Assembly (NCBI GenBank): GCA_029222685.1
Contig: JARHVB010000008.1
Span: 124,001-188,000 of the forward strand
Direction: 5' to 3'
Source: Terripilifer ovatus
GTDB lineage: Bacteria; Pseudomonadota; Alphaproteobacteria; Rhizobiales; Beijerinckiaceae
DNA: 64,000 nt
Shown here: piece by piece, positions 34,298 to 43,464 of the stretch
Layout of the letters: each line of letters starts with the position of its first letter
How positions within the stretch are numbered: position 1 is the stretch's first letter
Program-made: the position numbers and the translations under genes
Notes under the pieces: model-generated
Seen by the model: the letters and a program-made list of their open reading frames with translations, nothing else
What the model was told of the DNA's origin: nothing
Databases searched by the model: none

Positions 34298-35803
34298 GTG
34301 GAGGCGCAGAATCCTTTCTGCTCAACTCAACGCAAACAGGGTTGGCCCTTGCCCCTCGACGCCGACACCGCTCCCCGCGCCCGTGAGATGGCAGATTCGT
34401 TCTTCCAGCCGGGACAAAACTGTCAAGCGCTCGCCAAGGTCGACAAAGGGGCGCTCCTCATCGACGGCTGCGATTATTTCGAGGCCCTTGCCAAGGCGAT
34501 CAAATTGGCCCGGCGTTCGATCTGGATAATCGCGTGGGATTTTGACGGACATGTGCGGCTGCAGCGCGACGACGCAAACGGGCCAACTATCGGCGAACTG
34601 TTGCGCCAGCGCGTCGAGGAAATACCGGAGCTCGAGGTGCGCATTCTCGTATGGAGCGTTGCGGTCGTGCATGCGCCGAGTTCACCCGCGGAACTGCTGA
34701 TCGGCGATTTTTGGCAACATCATCCCCGCATTCAGCTTCGCCTCGACACCACCCACCCGATCTATGCCTCGCATCACCAGAAGATCGTCAGTATCGACGG
34801 ACAGTTGGCCTTCGTCGGCGGCATGGACGTGACGGTGGACCGCTGGGATACGCGCCGTCATCTTGCCCATGATCCGCGCCGCACCTGCCCAGACGGCAGC
34901 AGCTACAGTCCCCTGCACGACTTGCAGCTCATGCTCAACGGCGATGCCGCCGCGCTGCTATCGAGGGCCGCGTGCCTACGCTGGAACGATGCCACCGGCG
35001 AGACCATTGCCGAAGTTGCGCCCGGCGAGCCGGCGCTTTGGATAGACGACTATCCGGCTGCTTTTCAGGGTTGCGACGTCGCCTTGTCGCGCTCCATGCC
35101 ATGCTGGGGTCGACGTCATCGCGCACGCGAATCCTATCATCTCACCATCGATCTGCTGCGCGCGGCCAAGAAAAGCATTTTCATTGAGAGCCAATATTTC
35201 ACTGCCGCCTTTGTCGGTGATGTACTGGAAGAGCTTTTGCAGGCCGACGAAGGCCCCGAGATCGTCGTCGTCGCCAGCATGAGCGTACACTCGCGTCTCG
35301 AGCGCTGGGTGCTGGGTGAGAATCGGGACCGGCTGATCCGCCGTCTCGCCGCCCACGACAGGTTCGGCCGTTTCCAGGCCTATTATCCGGTCGTTCCATC
35401 CCGCGATGGCGAAGAGCCGATCCTCATCCATTCCAAGATGATCATCGTCGACGATCGCTTTCTGCGAACCGGCTCGTCCAATCTCAACAATCGCTCGGTC
35501 GAACTCGACAGTGAACTCGATGCGACCTTGATGGCGGCGGCGCCCTCGCAATGCCGCGATATCCGGCAGGCGCGCCATTCGCTGCTCGCCGAACACCTCG
35601 ACACGACGGCCGAACATTTCGCCCATTGCGAACACGAGACCAGCTCGATGATCGAGACGATCGAACGCCTGAACACAAAGCCGCGGCGGCTCAGGGCTTT
35701 CCCGGCCTTGAGCGACAGAGGACCTCGGGCCCCCGTGTTCGGCACCAGCCTGTTCGATCCGATGACGCCGTTCGAACCCGATTGGCTTTTGTCAATGCGC
35801 TAA
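34298..35803 (+). CDS. Phospholipase D family protein (cardiolipin synthase-like)
   Basis: A 501-residue enzyme with two HKD catalytic motifs, at His160 (HHQKIVSID) and His378 (HSKMIIVDD), as in cardiolipin synthases and phospholipases D. It has no N-terminal membrane helices, like E. coli ClsB (YbhO). The neighbours YbhN-like and endonuclease/phosphatase match the E. coli ybhP-ybhO-ybhN cluster, supporting a role in phospholipid synthesis or exchange. The listed start is GTG; ATG 34388 is an alternative. Confidence 0.8.
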   Translation: MEAQNPFCSTQRKQGWPLPLDADTAPRAREMADSFFQPGQNCQALAKVDKGALLIDGCDYFEALAKAIKLARRSIWIIAWDFDGHVRLQRDDANGPTIGELLRQRVEEIPELEVRILVWSVAVVHAPSSPAELLIGDFWQHHPRIQLRLDTTHPIYASHHQKIVSIDGQLAFVGGMDVTVDRWDTRRHLAHDPRRTCPDGSSYSPLHDLQLMLNGDAAALLSRAACLRWNDATGETIAEVAPGEPALWIDDYPAAFQGCDVALSRSMPCWGRRHRARESYHLTIDLLRAAKKSIFIESQYFTAAFVGDVLEELLQADEGPEIVVVASMSVHSRLERWVLGENRDRLIRRLAAHDRFGRFQAYYPVVPSRDGEEPILIHSKMIIVDDRFLRTGSSNLNNRSVELDSELDATLMAAAPSQCRDIRQARHSLLAEHLDTTAEHFAHCEHETSSMIETIERLNTKPRRLRAFPALSDRGPRAPVFGTSLFDPMTPFEPDWLLSMR

Positions 35804-35823
35804 AAGAATACGCATTGACAAAG

Positions 35824-36759
35824 CTAGACGCGAGCAGAACGGGATTTGAAATAAGCCTCACTGCCGATCAACAACGCGCTCCCAAGCACGAGCGGAATGA
35901 TGAAATAGATCAGCCGGAACATCAGCAGTGGAATGATGAGCCCTTGCTTGCCGACGACGAACTGAATCACCGTCTCCAACACACCCAGGCCGCCAGGCAC
36001 ATGCGTTACGATGGTGGCGACATTTCCCGCCACATAGGCCGCAGCCACCTGTGTGAAGCTCACCTCACGCACCGCCAGCAGGCATTGCTGCATACACGCC
36101 GCAACGCAAATAAAGTTCATCGTGCCGACAAAAACCTGCAGACAGGCGATATCCAGCGGCGGCAACTGCAATGTCACCCCCTTATAGACGTAGCACCTGC
36201 GTAGCAGCAGACACGCCGCCACATAACCGACAGGAACCGCGAAAAAGACAAAGGCGGGGATGGGCGCGCCCAGCGGCAATTGGCCAGCAGCAGGGTTAGC
36301 CAGCGCAGCGAGACCTGCAAGCGTCGCAAGCCCCACCGCCACGGTCGTGGCGCTGACGAAAATCACTTTGACGACCTGCTCGGCACTGGCGCCCCACCTC
36401 GCGTAGAAGCGATAGCGCAGAACCCCGGCGCTCAACGCGGAAAAGCCTATATTGTGACCGAAAGACAGGCTGGTAAACGAAGCCAGCGCCGCCTTCCGCC
36501 AAGGCAAACCGCATCCAGCGTAGCGCAAGCCGAGATAGTCGAAAAACGTCAGACAGAAATAGCTGCCTGCCGCAAAGCCTATGGCGGCCGACATCCTCGT
36601 GGACTGAAACCGCTCGATCGCGTCAGTGAGCTGAGCCGGATCGTACTGGCGCAGGGAATGCGCAATCAGCCCGACGCCGGCAAGAGCCGCGACCAGGACA
36701 AGCGACGCTCGCAGCATGCTCCTGGAAGCGCGGATATGATATCGCGCAGCATGCGTCAT
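35824..36759 (-). CDS. YbhN-like lysylphosphatidylglycerol synthase TM-region protein
   Basis: A 311-residue inner-membrane protein with about eight helices, of the UPF0104 / LPG synthase transmembrane family. It matches E. coli YbhN in length and context and lacks the cytoplasmic synthase domain. Conserved patches include LGLRYAGCGLPWRKA, SLSFGHNIGFSALSAGVLRYR and THVPGGLGVLETVI. It is convergent with the phospholipase D gene and three bases from the endonuclease gene. Confidence 0.8.
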   Translation of the reverse strand: MTHAARYHIRASRSMLRASLVLVAALAGVGLIAHSLRQYDPAQLTDAIERFQSTRMSAAIGFAAGSYFCLTFFDYLGLRYAGCGLPWRKAALASFTSLSFGHNIGFSALSAGVLRYRFYARWGASAEQVVKVIFVSATTVAVGLATLAGLAALANPAAGQLPLGAPIPAFVFFAVPVGYVAACLLLRRCYVYKGVTLQLPPLDIACLQVFVGTMNFICVAACMQQCLLAVREVSFTQVAAAYVAGNVATIVTHVPGGLGVLETVIQFVVGKQGLIIPLLMFRLIYFIIPLVLGSALLIGSEAYFKSRSARV

Positions 36760-36762
36760 GGC

Positions 36763-37557
36763 TCAACCCGCGGCGAGAGAAATATCCGCGCACAACGGCA
36801 GATGATCGGAAGCCAGCCGCGCCGCAGCATCTGCGACGACGAAGGCTCCTGCGACATGAACGTCGGCGCTGACGAAAATATGATCGAGCCGAAGAAAGGG
36901 CCTCGTGCTGGGAAAGGTCGGTGGTACGCGCTTGCTGGCTTTACGTCTCACATCCGACAACCGCTTTGATAATTGCCTAAGCGTGAATGACCCCGGCCGT
37001 GCATTGAGGTCGCCAAGAAACACGACTGCGCTGGCGCATCGCTGGCTGCCGAGCCATTCCAGGCCCATCAGACAATTGATCTGCCGCCGTCGCTCCAGGC
37101 TGAGCAGCCCCATATGCGTGTTCAGGATCTGCAATCGCCCTTCGTCCGTGGAAATTTCGACCCATAGGGCGCCGCGGGGTTCCATCCGATAGAAGCCGGG
37201 GAGCGCGGCAGCCTTGATGAGCCGCATCGGGTACCGGCTGAGAACAGCGTCGCCATAGGCCTCATCCAATACTTTCAGCGCCGGGTGAAACTGGTGCGTC
37301 ATCTTGAGCCGGCGCGCGATATCATGCGCCTGATCGATCGCCCCGCTACGGCCCCTTTTCAGGTCGAGTTCCTGTAAAGCGATGATATCTGCATCGATGC
37401 CCGTCAGCACATCGGCGATCCGCGCCGTGGAATAGTGCCCATCGGTGCCGAGACAGCGATGCACGTTGTAGGTAACCACACGTATTGGCACGTGAAATCC
37501 CTGTTTATCCCGATCTAACGCACCGCCCGCTGAAGGGTTGCCCAGCGCCGCCGCCAT
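36763..37557 (-). CDS. Endonuclease/exonuclease/phosphatase family protein (YbhP-like)
   Basis: A 264-residue metal-dependent phosphodiesterase. The fold residues are visible: TYNVHRCLG near residue 29, the catalytic Glu in IIALQELDL near 60, GDLNARPGS near 180, and the SDHLPLCADI His at the end. The likely real start is the GTG at 37491 (VPIRVVTYNV). It forms a unit with the YbhN-like gene and may act on phospholipid-linked or nucleic-acid phosphoesters. Confidence 0.8.
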   Translation of the reverse strand: MAAALGNPSAGGALDRDKQGFHVPIRVVTYNVHRCLGTDGHYSTARIADVLTGIDADIIALQELDLKRGRSGAIDQAHDIARRLKMTHQFHPALKVLDEAYGDAVLSRYPMRLIKAAALPGFYRMEPRGALWVEISTDEGRLQILNTHMGLLSLERRRQINCLMGLEWLGSQRCASAVVFLGDLNARPGSFTLRQLSKRLSDVRRKASKRVPPTFPSTRPFLRLDHIFVSADVHVAGAFVVADAAARLASDHLPLCADISLAAG

Positions 37558-37595
37558 CGTTCCGCGCCCTTCACTCGAAAGCCGCCTGTTATTTT

Positions 37596-37642
37596 TAGTA
37601 GTAGATTATTTTTCTTGACAATATTTCGTACTACTATATTTT
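37596..37642 (+). promoter_or_regulatory. Promoter with inverted-repeat operator
   Basis: TTGACA (37615-37620) and TATTTT (37637-37642) are 16 bases apart in an AT-rich patch. TAGTAGTA (37596-37603) and TACTACTA (37629-37636) form an 8-base inverted repeat that brackets the -35 box and touches the -10 box. It drives the gene at 37665. Confidence 0.65.
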
Positions 37643-37664
37643 TGAGCCTTAACCGGAGTGAGAC

Positions 37665-38096
37665 ATGCCAGCAAGCTTCCCCTCGCATATCGATTTCGAG
37701 CGCCACGCCTTTGTCGTGCAGCGCAATCATCGCGGCCTTGCCACCGCGACAGAATGGAACGCCCATGCCAGCCAGGCGGACATCGCCCGCGCGCTTTGCG
37801 ACAACGACCTGCCCGATTGCGCCGTCGTCCGCATTGTCGAATGTAATCCCTCCGAAGGCTGGGCCCGCGACGTAACCGAGGACGTGGCGCGGCTGATCCC
37901 CGCAATCTGCGACGACGCCCGCCGGGACGGCTGGCGCATACGCGCCTGCGCCCGCGCTCTTCTATTGCGCTTCGATCTCGACCGTTCAAACGAAGAAGAG
38001 ATTCAGGACGACGATGCCGAACTGATGCAAATCGGCTGGGATCGCGAGCGTGAACGCTGCGCCATGGTGGCTTCTATCGCGGGCGCACAATCATGA
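37665..38096 (+). CDS. Hypothetical protein, first gene of a regulated pair
   Basis: A 143-residue soluble acidic protein (DFERHAFVVQRNHRG, DDARRDGWRIRACARALLLRFD). ATG 37665 has CGGAG upstream and the promoter above. Its stop overlaps the next start in an ATGA. No known family. Confidence 0.55.
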   Translation: MPASFPSHIDFERHAFVVQRNHRGLATATEWNAHASQADIARALCDNDLPDCAVVRIVECNPSEGWARDVTEDVARLIPAICDDARRDGWRIRACARALLLRFDLDRSNEEEIQDDDAELMQIGWDRERERCAMVASIAGAQS

Positions 38097-38338
38097 ATGG
38101 ACGCACCTTCTCCCCCATATCACGCAGCCACGAGATGGCAGCAACCCTGCTGCGCGGCCACGACGAAGCCGGTCTCGATCTCGATGACGAATGCCTGGTC
38201 GACGATTGGCTGCATGCCGCCATGTATACCGACGGCCAAATCTGCCTCCATCGTCGCGCGGCGCTAGATCATGCCCGGGCCAGATTACAATCGCGTGCAC
38301 TGACGGCGAACGTTGCTGAGAGCAGCACGGGCGACTGA
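38093..38338 (+). CDS. Hypothetical protein, second gene of the pair
   Basis: An 81-residue protein (MNGRTFSPISRSHEMAATLL), translationally coupled to the gene before it. The acidic middle (DEAGLDLDDECLVDDWLHAAM) and a helical end are all that can be said. Function unknown. Confidence 0.5.
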   Translation: MNGRTFSPISRSHEMAATLLRGHDEAGLDLDDECLVDDWLHAAMYTDGQICLHRRAALDHARARLQSRALTANVAESSTGD

Positions 38339-38374
38339 GCGTACTGATCATTGAGGACCCCCACCCAAGGCCAA

Positions 38375-38398
38375 CTTGCAGGCGCGCACGCCTGCAAG
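38375..38398. terminator. Perfect hairpin between convergent genes
   Basis: CTTGCAGGCG and CGCCTGCAAG form a 10-base perfect stem around CGCA. It sits between two convergent genes and may end transcription from both sides, although no T-tract is present. Confidence 0.5.
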
Positions 38399-38418
38399 AC
38401 CTCGATCATCGGTGTCCC

Positions 38419-38700
38419 TTACATCCCGCCGCCGCTCGCGGGGGGCGCCGTTGGCGAGCTCATCGGGGAACTGTCCATCTGGGTATCGGCCGCGGGCTTC
38501 TTCGCAGCTTTCTTTTTCTTCTTGTGAACCGCCGCCACGTGCTGCTTCTTCTTCGCTTTCGCCTTCACCGGCGCCGCCGCATCGCTGGCGGGTTGCGAAA
38601 CGCTCGTGTTCGGGCTGGTCGCTTGCGCCATGGCGCCCGTGCTGAGTAGCGCAGAACCAGCCATTGTCGCGGCGATGGCGCAAAGGGTCACTAGCTTCAT
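38419..38700 (-). CDS. Secreted Lys/Ala-rich protein
   Basis: A 93-residue exported protein; ATG 38700 has GGAG upstream. The signal peptide ends near STGAMAQ. The mature part is Lys/Ala-rich (KAKAKKKQHVAA, KKKKKAAKKP) and resembles small histone H1-like or cell-wall-associated proteins of Hyphomicrobiales. Function unknown. Confidence 0.55.
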   Translation of the reverse strand: MKLVTLCAIAATMAGSALLSTGAMAQATSPNTSVSQPASDAAAPVKAKAKKKQHVAAVHKKKKKAAKKPAADTQMDSSPMSSPTAPPASGGGM

Positions 38701-38900
38701 GAGTCTTTTCTCCAGTTTTAAGCGCGGCACAAGAGCCGGCACGATGGAGAAGACTTGAGTGTAGCTATTGTTCCAGAAAAACCTCACAGTCTCACAAGAT
38801 AGTGAACCACCATGCGGGAACGTTTTCGCAAATTGCGAAACAAGCTCGCCGCACGATGTTTTTGTTGTCTCCCAAGGCCATTCGAAATTACGCAATAACA

Positions 38901-39914
38901 TCAACGCGCCTCGCGCCATACGCCAAATGCAGTGCCGATGCCCGTTCCCGCAGGCGTGCGATAGATCGGCTGATATTCCAACCACTTCAGTTGCAACCCC
39001 GCCAATCCACCCGCCATCGCAATCCAGTTCCGGATTTCTGATGATCCGGAGTTGAGGGCGCCGACCGGAATGCGGCGCAATGACTCACTGTCGCCATCGC
39101 GCAACGCCCGCAGTATTTTTCTGTCCAGTTCTTCTTCAACAATAAAATGACTCAATCCGCCTGACGCTATAAGCGCAACTCGCAAGTCCTGCGTGCTCTC
39201 GTCGATTGATGCACGCAATGCGCGGCCGATGTCGAGACAGCGCGCCGGCACCGGCGCATTCGGCGGATAGTAAGTGTTGAACAGAACCGGGATGACCGGA
39301 ATGTCACGGCCGCCAAACAACCGCTGAATGACAAAGCCGATGCCATGGCCGAAGCCCGAACGCAAAGGCTCTTCCACTTGCCCTGCTGCACCGACATCGA
39401 TGTGACGCTCGATCAGCTTTTCGATCAGTTCGCGCCCGAAACTACCCATCGCCGGAAAGCTGCGGGGCTCGTCCATGGCATAGTGTTTCGCCATTTCAAC
39501 GAAATACGGCGGCGGATCATCGAGGTCGAGCATTTTGGATGAGAACGGCCGCGTGATGATCGTATCGCCATAGTAGATCGACACCGCCGGCGTATTGGCC
39601 CGGCTGAACAATTCGGATTCATCATCGGTGAGGATCAGTACCACATCCGGCTTCGCCTCCTGCAGCTCCGTGGCAATGCGGCTCAGCGACGCCTGGCAGA
39701 TTTTTTCTCTCGCCAGAAACACCGCCTCCGTCGCTTCAACGCCATGACGCGCCTGCACCCGCGCCAGGAGATCGCCATAGGCGATGAACGACCCATCGGA
39801 GAGATTGAGCCGTTCATTGCGCGTATCACGCTGGGAATACTCCTGCGACAGCGCCGCCCCGAAGGTGAGCAGCGGCGTATGCGACGTACCCGCCGCGAAA
39901 ACAACTTTCGACAT
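38901..39914 (-). CDS. Class III extradiol ring-cleavage dioxygenase (LigB family)
   Basis: A 337-residue oxygenase starting at ATG 39914 after AGGAG. It belongs to the LigB / protocatechuate 4,5-dioxygenase beta family, which opens catechol-type rings beside the hydroxyls. The iron and acid-base histidines are likely in GTSHTPLL near the start and in GFGHGIGF; SGGLSHFIVE is the family's third motif. It is followed upstream by a dehydrogenase gene and faces a Rieske oxygenase operon, so it likely cleaves a dihydroxylated product. Confidence 0.8.
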   Translation of the reverse strand: MSKVVFAAGTSHTPLLTFGAALSQEYSQRDTRNERLNLSDGSFIAYGDLLARVQARHGVEATEAVFLAREKICQASLSRIATELQEAKPDVVLILTDDESELFSRANTPAVSIYYGDTIITRPFSSKMLDLDDPPPYFVEMAKHYAMDEPRSFPAMGSFGRELIEKLIERHIDVGAAGQVEEPLRSGFGHGIGFVIQRLFGGRDIPVIPVLFNTYYPPNAPVPARCLDIGRALRASIDESTQDLRVALIASGGLSHFIVEEELDRKILRALRDGDSESLRRIPVGALNSGSSEIRNWIAMAGGLAGLQLKWLEYQPIYRTPAGTGIGTAFGVWREAR

Positions 39915-39940
39915 AACAACTCCTGAACGGGCTGGCCCAT

Positions 39941-40876
39941 TCAGCCCGGTGCTTTTGCATTCGACCGCTTGTGCGCCATCAATGCGGCCAGCGTCTTGTC
40001 GCGCCAGTCGATCTTGGCTTTCAAGGTGGCGGCATCGGGCTTGCCCCATGCAGCGACGAGGCTCTCGATCTTCGGCGGCGTCCACACGCCGGCGTCAGGC
40101 ACATCGGCCGCGATGCGGGCGAACGTCGGACCATAGCGCTCGGCATAATCGTCAATGCCGCCGGGAGCATTCAGCTCTATGGTCTCGAACGGCCCCATGA
40201 ACGACCAGCGAAGGCCAAGCCCATCCTTCATCGTGTGATCGAGATCCTGCGGCGAGACGACGCCGTCGGCCACCAGCCGCAGCGCCTCTGTCAGCACCAC
40301 CGCCTGCAGGCGGTTGAGCACGAAACCCTCGATCTCGCGATTCACCGTCACCGGCACCTGGCCGATGCCGTGATAAATCTCGCGAGCCCGCGCCATCGTC
40401 TCTGGCGATGTCCATGGCGCACCGCAGAGTTCGACCACGGGCACGAGATGCGGCGGATTGACCGGATGACCGATGAGACAGCGCGCGCGCCCTAGCAACG
40501 CTTCCGAAAAGCGCGACGCAACAATGGCTGAACTCGATGACGCGAGAATGGCGTCAGGCGGCGCGAGCCGGTCGAGTTCTGCAAAGATAGCCTGCTTGAC
40601 CTCGACCCGCTCGGGTCCATTCTCCTGCACAAAGCCGACGCCTTGCAATGCATCTTCAAGGCGGTCGAACACTTTGATCCTTGAGGCGATCGTCTCGGCG
40701 TCAAGCGCAAGACCCGCCGCGACAAGTTCATCCGCCATCGTGTGCAAAAGTGCGGGAAGATGCTCGCGCACCCGCGCCGCGGGTTCGCTCACCTGCACGC
40801 GCCACCCCGCCCGCGCGAACACCACCGCCCAGGCGCGCCCGACAAAACCCGCCCCCACGATCGCCATCGAACTCAT
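39941..40876 (-). CDS. 3-hydroxyacyl-CoA dehydrogenase family protein
   Basis: A 311-residue NAD-dependent dehydrogenase; ATG 40876 follows AGGGAGG. The Rossmann glycines are in AIVGAGFVGRAWA. The substrate domain shows SSSSAIVASRF, HPVNPPHLVPVVEL and EGFVLNRLQ, as in L-carnitine / L-gulonate 3-dehydrogenase-like members rather than beta-oxidation enzymes. It is co-transcribed with the extradiol dioxygenase, 26 bases apart. Confidence 0.8.
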   Translation of the reverse strand: MSSMAIVGAGFVGRAWAVVFARAGWRVQVSEPAARVREHLPALLHTMADELVAAGLALDAETIASRIKVFDRLEDALQGVGFVQENGPERVEVKQAIFAELDRLAPPDAILASSSSAIVASRFSEALLGRARCLIGHPVNPPHLVPVVELCGAPWTSPETMARAREIYHGIGQVPVTVNREIEGFVLNRLQAVVLTEALRLVADGVVSPQDLDHTMKDGLGLRWSFMGPFETIELNAPGGIDDYAERYGPTFARIAADVPDAGVWTPPKIESLVAAWGKPDAATLKAKIDWRDKTLAALMAHKRSNAKAPG

Positions 40877-40957
40877 CTCAACCTCCCTTTTGCACTGCAC
40901 TCACCATTGCTTTTACGCATGCTTCGCAATTGGGTTCAACGCGTCGCAGAACCTGTC

Positions 40958-40994
40958 TTGACGATTGGAACAATTCCACCTTATGTTACATAAG
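40958..40994 (+). promoter_or_regulatory. Catabolic promoter with two palindromic operators
   Basis: TTGACG (40958-40963) and TTATGT (40981-40986) are 17 bases apart. The perfect 15-base palindrome CTTATGTTACATAAG (40980-40994) overlaps the -10 box, and TGGAACAATTCCA (40966-40978) lies in the spacer. The region separates the two divergent catabolic operons, so a repressor bound here could control both. Confidence 0.75.
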
Positions 40995-41043
40995 TCCCAT
41001 AATGAGATCAACGTATCGATTGGAAAAAGCGGAGGACCTCGAG

Positions 41044-42303
41044 ATGGACAACATCACAACACCCCAGACTGGCAGAAGCGATGCAATGCGGGAGCGCAAC
41101 GAGCGGCTCACGCGCGTCGGCCCCGGCACGCCCATGGGAAAATATCTGCGCTGTTTCTGGCATCCGGTGGCAACCTCCGCCGAATTGAAGAAGGACGCGG
41201 ACATTCCAGCCATTCCGGTGAAGCTGCTCGGCGAGCGCCTCGCCCTGTTCCGCTCGGAAGATGGCAGCCTCGGCCTTGTCGCCGAGCGGTGTCCGCATCG
41301 CGGCGCGGCTCTGTCTTACGGCATGGTCGAGGACGACGGCATCCGCTGTCCTTATCATGCCTGGAAATTCAACAAGAAGGGACAATGCGTCGATCAGCCG
41401 TCGGAGCCGGAAGGCAGCACCAACAAGGACCGTATCAAGATCGCCGCCTATCCAGTGCAGGAGATGGGCGGCTTCATCTGGGCCTATCTCGGCCCTTCGC
41501 CCGCCCCCCTACTGCCGCGCTGGGAATATGCGGTGCGCGAAGACTATGTCCAGGACATCGGCATCAGCCGCATGCCGTGCAACTGGCTGCAGGTGGCAGA
41601 GAACACCATGGATCCGGTCCACATCGAATACCTGCACATGATGTACACGAACTATGTGCGCAGGCGCAAAGGCCTCTCGACCATTCCCGTGCGCAATCAC
41701 AAGAAGCTGGCATTCGAGCTGTTCGAATACGGCATCATCAAAAAACGCCTGTGGGAAGGCGACAACGAGGATTCACCGGAGTGGACCATCGGCCATCCGC
41801 AGATCTTCCCCGGCACGGCGCAGGTCTCGTACAATCATGGCTGGGTACAGTTCCAGATCCGCGTGCCGGTCGATGACACCAACACCAATCTCTACTGGTA
41901 CAATTGCCGGCCGCACAAGGCCGGCGACCCGCAGCAGATCGAAGTGCCGATCTGGGACAATCCATGGGCCAACGAGGAAGGCCGCTATATTCCCGAGCAG
42001 CTCAATGCGCAGGATATGATGGTGATGTTGTCGCAAGGCGATATCACCGATCACAGCCAGGAGAATCTGCTCGAAAGCGACAAGGGCGTGGTGCTGTATC
42101 GCCGCACGCTGTTGCAGGAGATCGAGAAGGTCGAGCGCGGCGAAGACCCGATGGGCGTCATCCGTGACGAAGCGAAGAACACGCCGTGGATCACGCTGCC
42201 GATCGAGGAGCAAATCTCCTTTGGCTTCGACGGTGTGCAGGCATCTGCGGCTTACGTAGCGCCGGACCTCAAGCAGACAAACGAACACGAACCGGCGAAG
42301 TAA
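41044..42303 (+). CDS. Rieske aromatic ring-hydroxylating oxygenase, alpha subunit (phthalate 4,5-dioxygenase-like)
   Basis: A 419-residue oxygenase. The Rieske 2Fe-2S site is Cys83-x-His85 and Cys102-x2-His105 (RCPHRGAAL, CPYHAW). The catalytic iron ligands His193 and His198 lie in DPVHIEYLH. It belongs to the single-component-alpha class of phthalate-type oxygenases. ATG 41044 has GGAGG upstream. No reductase gene is close. First gene of the rightward catabolic operon. Confidence 0.87.
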   Translation: MDNITTPQTGRSDAMRERNERLTRVGPGTPMGKYLRCFWHPVATSAELKKDADIPAIPVKLLGERLALFRSEDGSLGLVAERCPHRGAALSYGMVEDDGIRCPYHAWKFNKKGQCVDQPSEPEGSTNKDRIKIAAYPVQEMGGFIWAYLGPSPAPLLPRWEYAVREDYVQDIGISRMPCNWLQVAENTMDPVHIEYLHMMYTNYVRRRKGLSTIPVRNHKKLAFELFEYGIIKKRLWEGDNEDSPEWTIGHPQIFPGTAQVSYNHGWVQFQIRVPVDDTNTNLYWYNCRPHKAGDPQQIEVPIWDNPWANEEGRYIPEQLNAQDMMVMLSQGDITDHSQENLLESDKGVVLYRRTLLQEIEKVERGEDPMGVIRDEAKNTPWITLPIEEQISFGFDGVQASAAYVAPDLKQTNEHEPAK

Positions 42304-42316
42304 GCGTTTTCAAGCT

Positions 42317-42350
42317 CTCATCCGGCCTTGCGCAGCAAGAGTCGGATGAG
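42317..42350 (+). other. Intra-operon hairpin
   Basis: CTCATCCG and CGGATGAG enclose a second stem CTTGC / GCAAG. It lies between the Rieske gene and the first binding-protein gene and may adjust relative expression by protecting the upstream RNA or by partial termination. Confidence 0.6.
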
Positions 42351-42381
42351 GCTGTTACAAGACAGAACAGGGAGAGAATCT

Positions 42382-43359
42382 ATGCGCCACATCGCAACAA
42401 CATTCATCGCCGCTGTGTGTGTGCTATTCGCCACGCTCTCCATCGCCACGGCGCAGCCCTACCCCAACCGGCAGATCACCATCATTGTGCCCTATGCGCC
42501 GGCGGGCATTCTCGATGTGGTGGCCCGCATCGTCGCCGAGGGCTTGCGCATCAAGTTCAACCAGCCCGTCGTGGTGTTCAACAAGGTTGGTGGCGGCGGC
42601 ATGATCGGCATCGGCGAGGCCATGCGCGCCGCGCCCGACGGCTACACTTTGCTGATGGCGAACGACGGCAGCCACGCCATTTATCCCTTTGTCGATCCCA
42701 ATGTGAAATTCGATCCGCTGCGCGATTTCGTGCCCATCGCCATGCCCGCTGAATACTCCCATGCTTTCATGATCAATGCCAAAGTGCCGGCCAAGACCGT
42801 GAAGGAATTCGTCGCTTATGCGAAGTCGAAGGGCGACAGCCTCTCCTTCGGCACGCCGGGCTATGGTTCGGTCGGCCATGTGGCAATGGAATATTTCATG
42901 GAGAAGACCGGCACGCGGATGCTGCATGTGCCCTATCGCGGCACCGCGCCCGCGCTCTACGACCTGATGATCGGCGAGATCACCGCCAGCCTGCAGAGCA
43001 TGAGCGGCGTCATTCCACAGATCGGCAATGCGCAACTGCGCATCCTCGCAGTCACCGGCAAAGACCGTGAACCCGCCATGCCCGACGTGCCGACCATGGA
43101 GGAAGCAGGCTTTCCCGGCTTCATCGTCACGAGTTGGCTCGGCATTCTCGCCCCTGCCGGCACGCCTGCGGACATTCAGCAGACACTCGGCAACGCTATC
43201 GTCGACGTGGCGAAGAACCCTGAGACGCAGAAAAACCTGCGCACGCTCGGCCTTAAGCCCGCAACCCTCGATGCGCCGGCCTTCGCCAAGTTCTACAGGG
43301 CGGAGATCGAGAAGTGGAAACGCCTCGTCGCCGAGCGCGGCATCAAGGTTCCGGGTTGA
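42382..43359 (+). CDS. Bug-family tripartite tricarboxylate transporter binding protein
   Basis: A 325-residue periplasmic solute-binding protein (TctC/Bug). ATG 42382 follows AGGGAGAG. A signal peptide ends near ATAQPYP, followed by the family core ITIIVPYAPAGILDVVAR, GGGGMIGIGEAMRAAPDGYTLLM and YRGTAPALYDLMIGEI. The ligand is probably the carboxylate consumed by this operon. No TctA or TctB membrane component is encoded near it. Confidence 0.85.
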   Translation: MRHIATTFIAAVCVLFATLSIATAQPYPNRQITIIVPYAPAGILDVVARIVAEGLRIKFNQPVVVFNKVGGGGMIGIGEAMRAAPDGYTLLMANDGSHAIYPFVDPNVKFDPLRDFVPIAMPAEYSHAFMINAKVPAKTVKEFVAYAKSKGDSLSFGTPGYGSVGHVAMEYFMEKTGTRMLHVPYRGTAPALYDLMIGEITASLQSMSGVIPQIGNAQLRILAVTGKDREPAMPDVPTMEEAGFPGFIVTSWLGILAPAGTPADIQQTLGNAIVDVAKNPETQKNLRTLGLKPATLDAPAFAKFYRAEIEKWKRLVAERGIKVPG

Positions 43360-43464
43360 GAGCACCATGGCCCTATGGCGTCGAAGCCAATCGCGCTACA
43401 CTCGACGTGGTTCAGCATATCGCGTCTAGACCAGAACTGGCGGACGAACCTCAGGGAGGAATGC

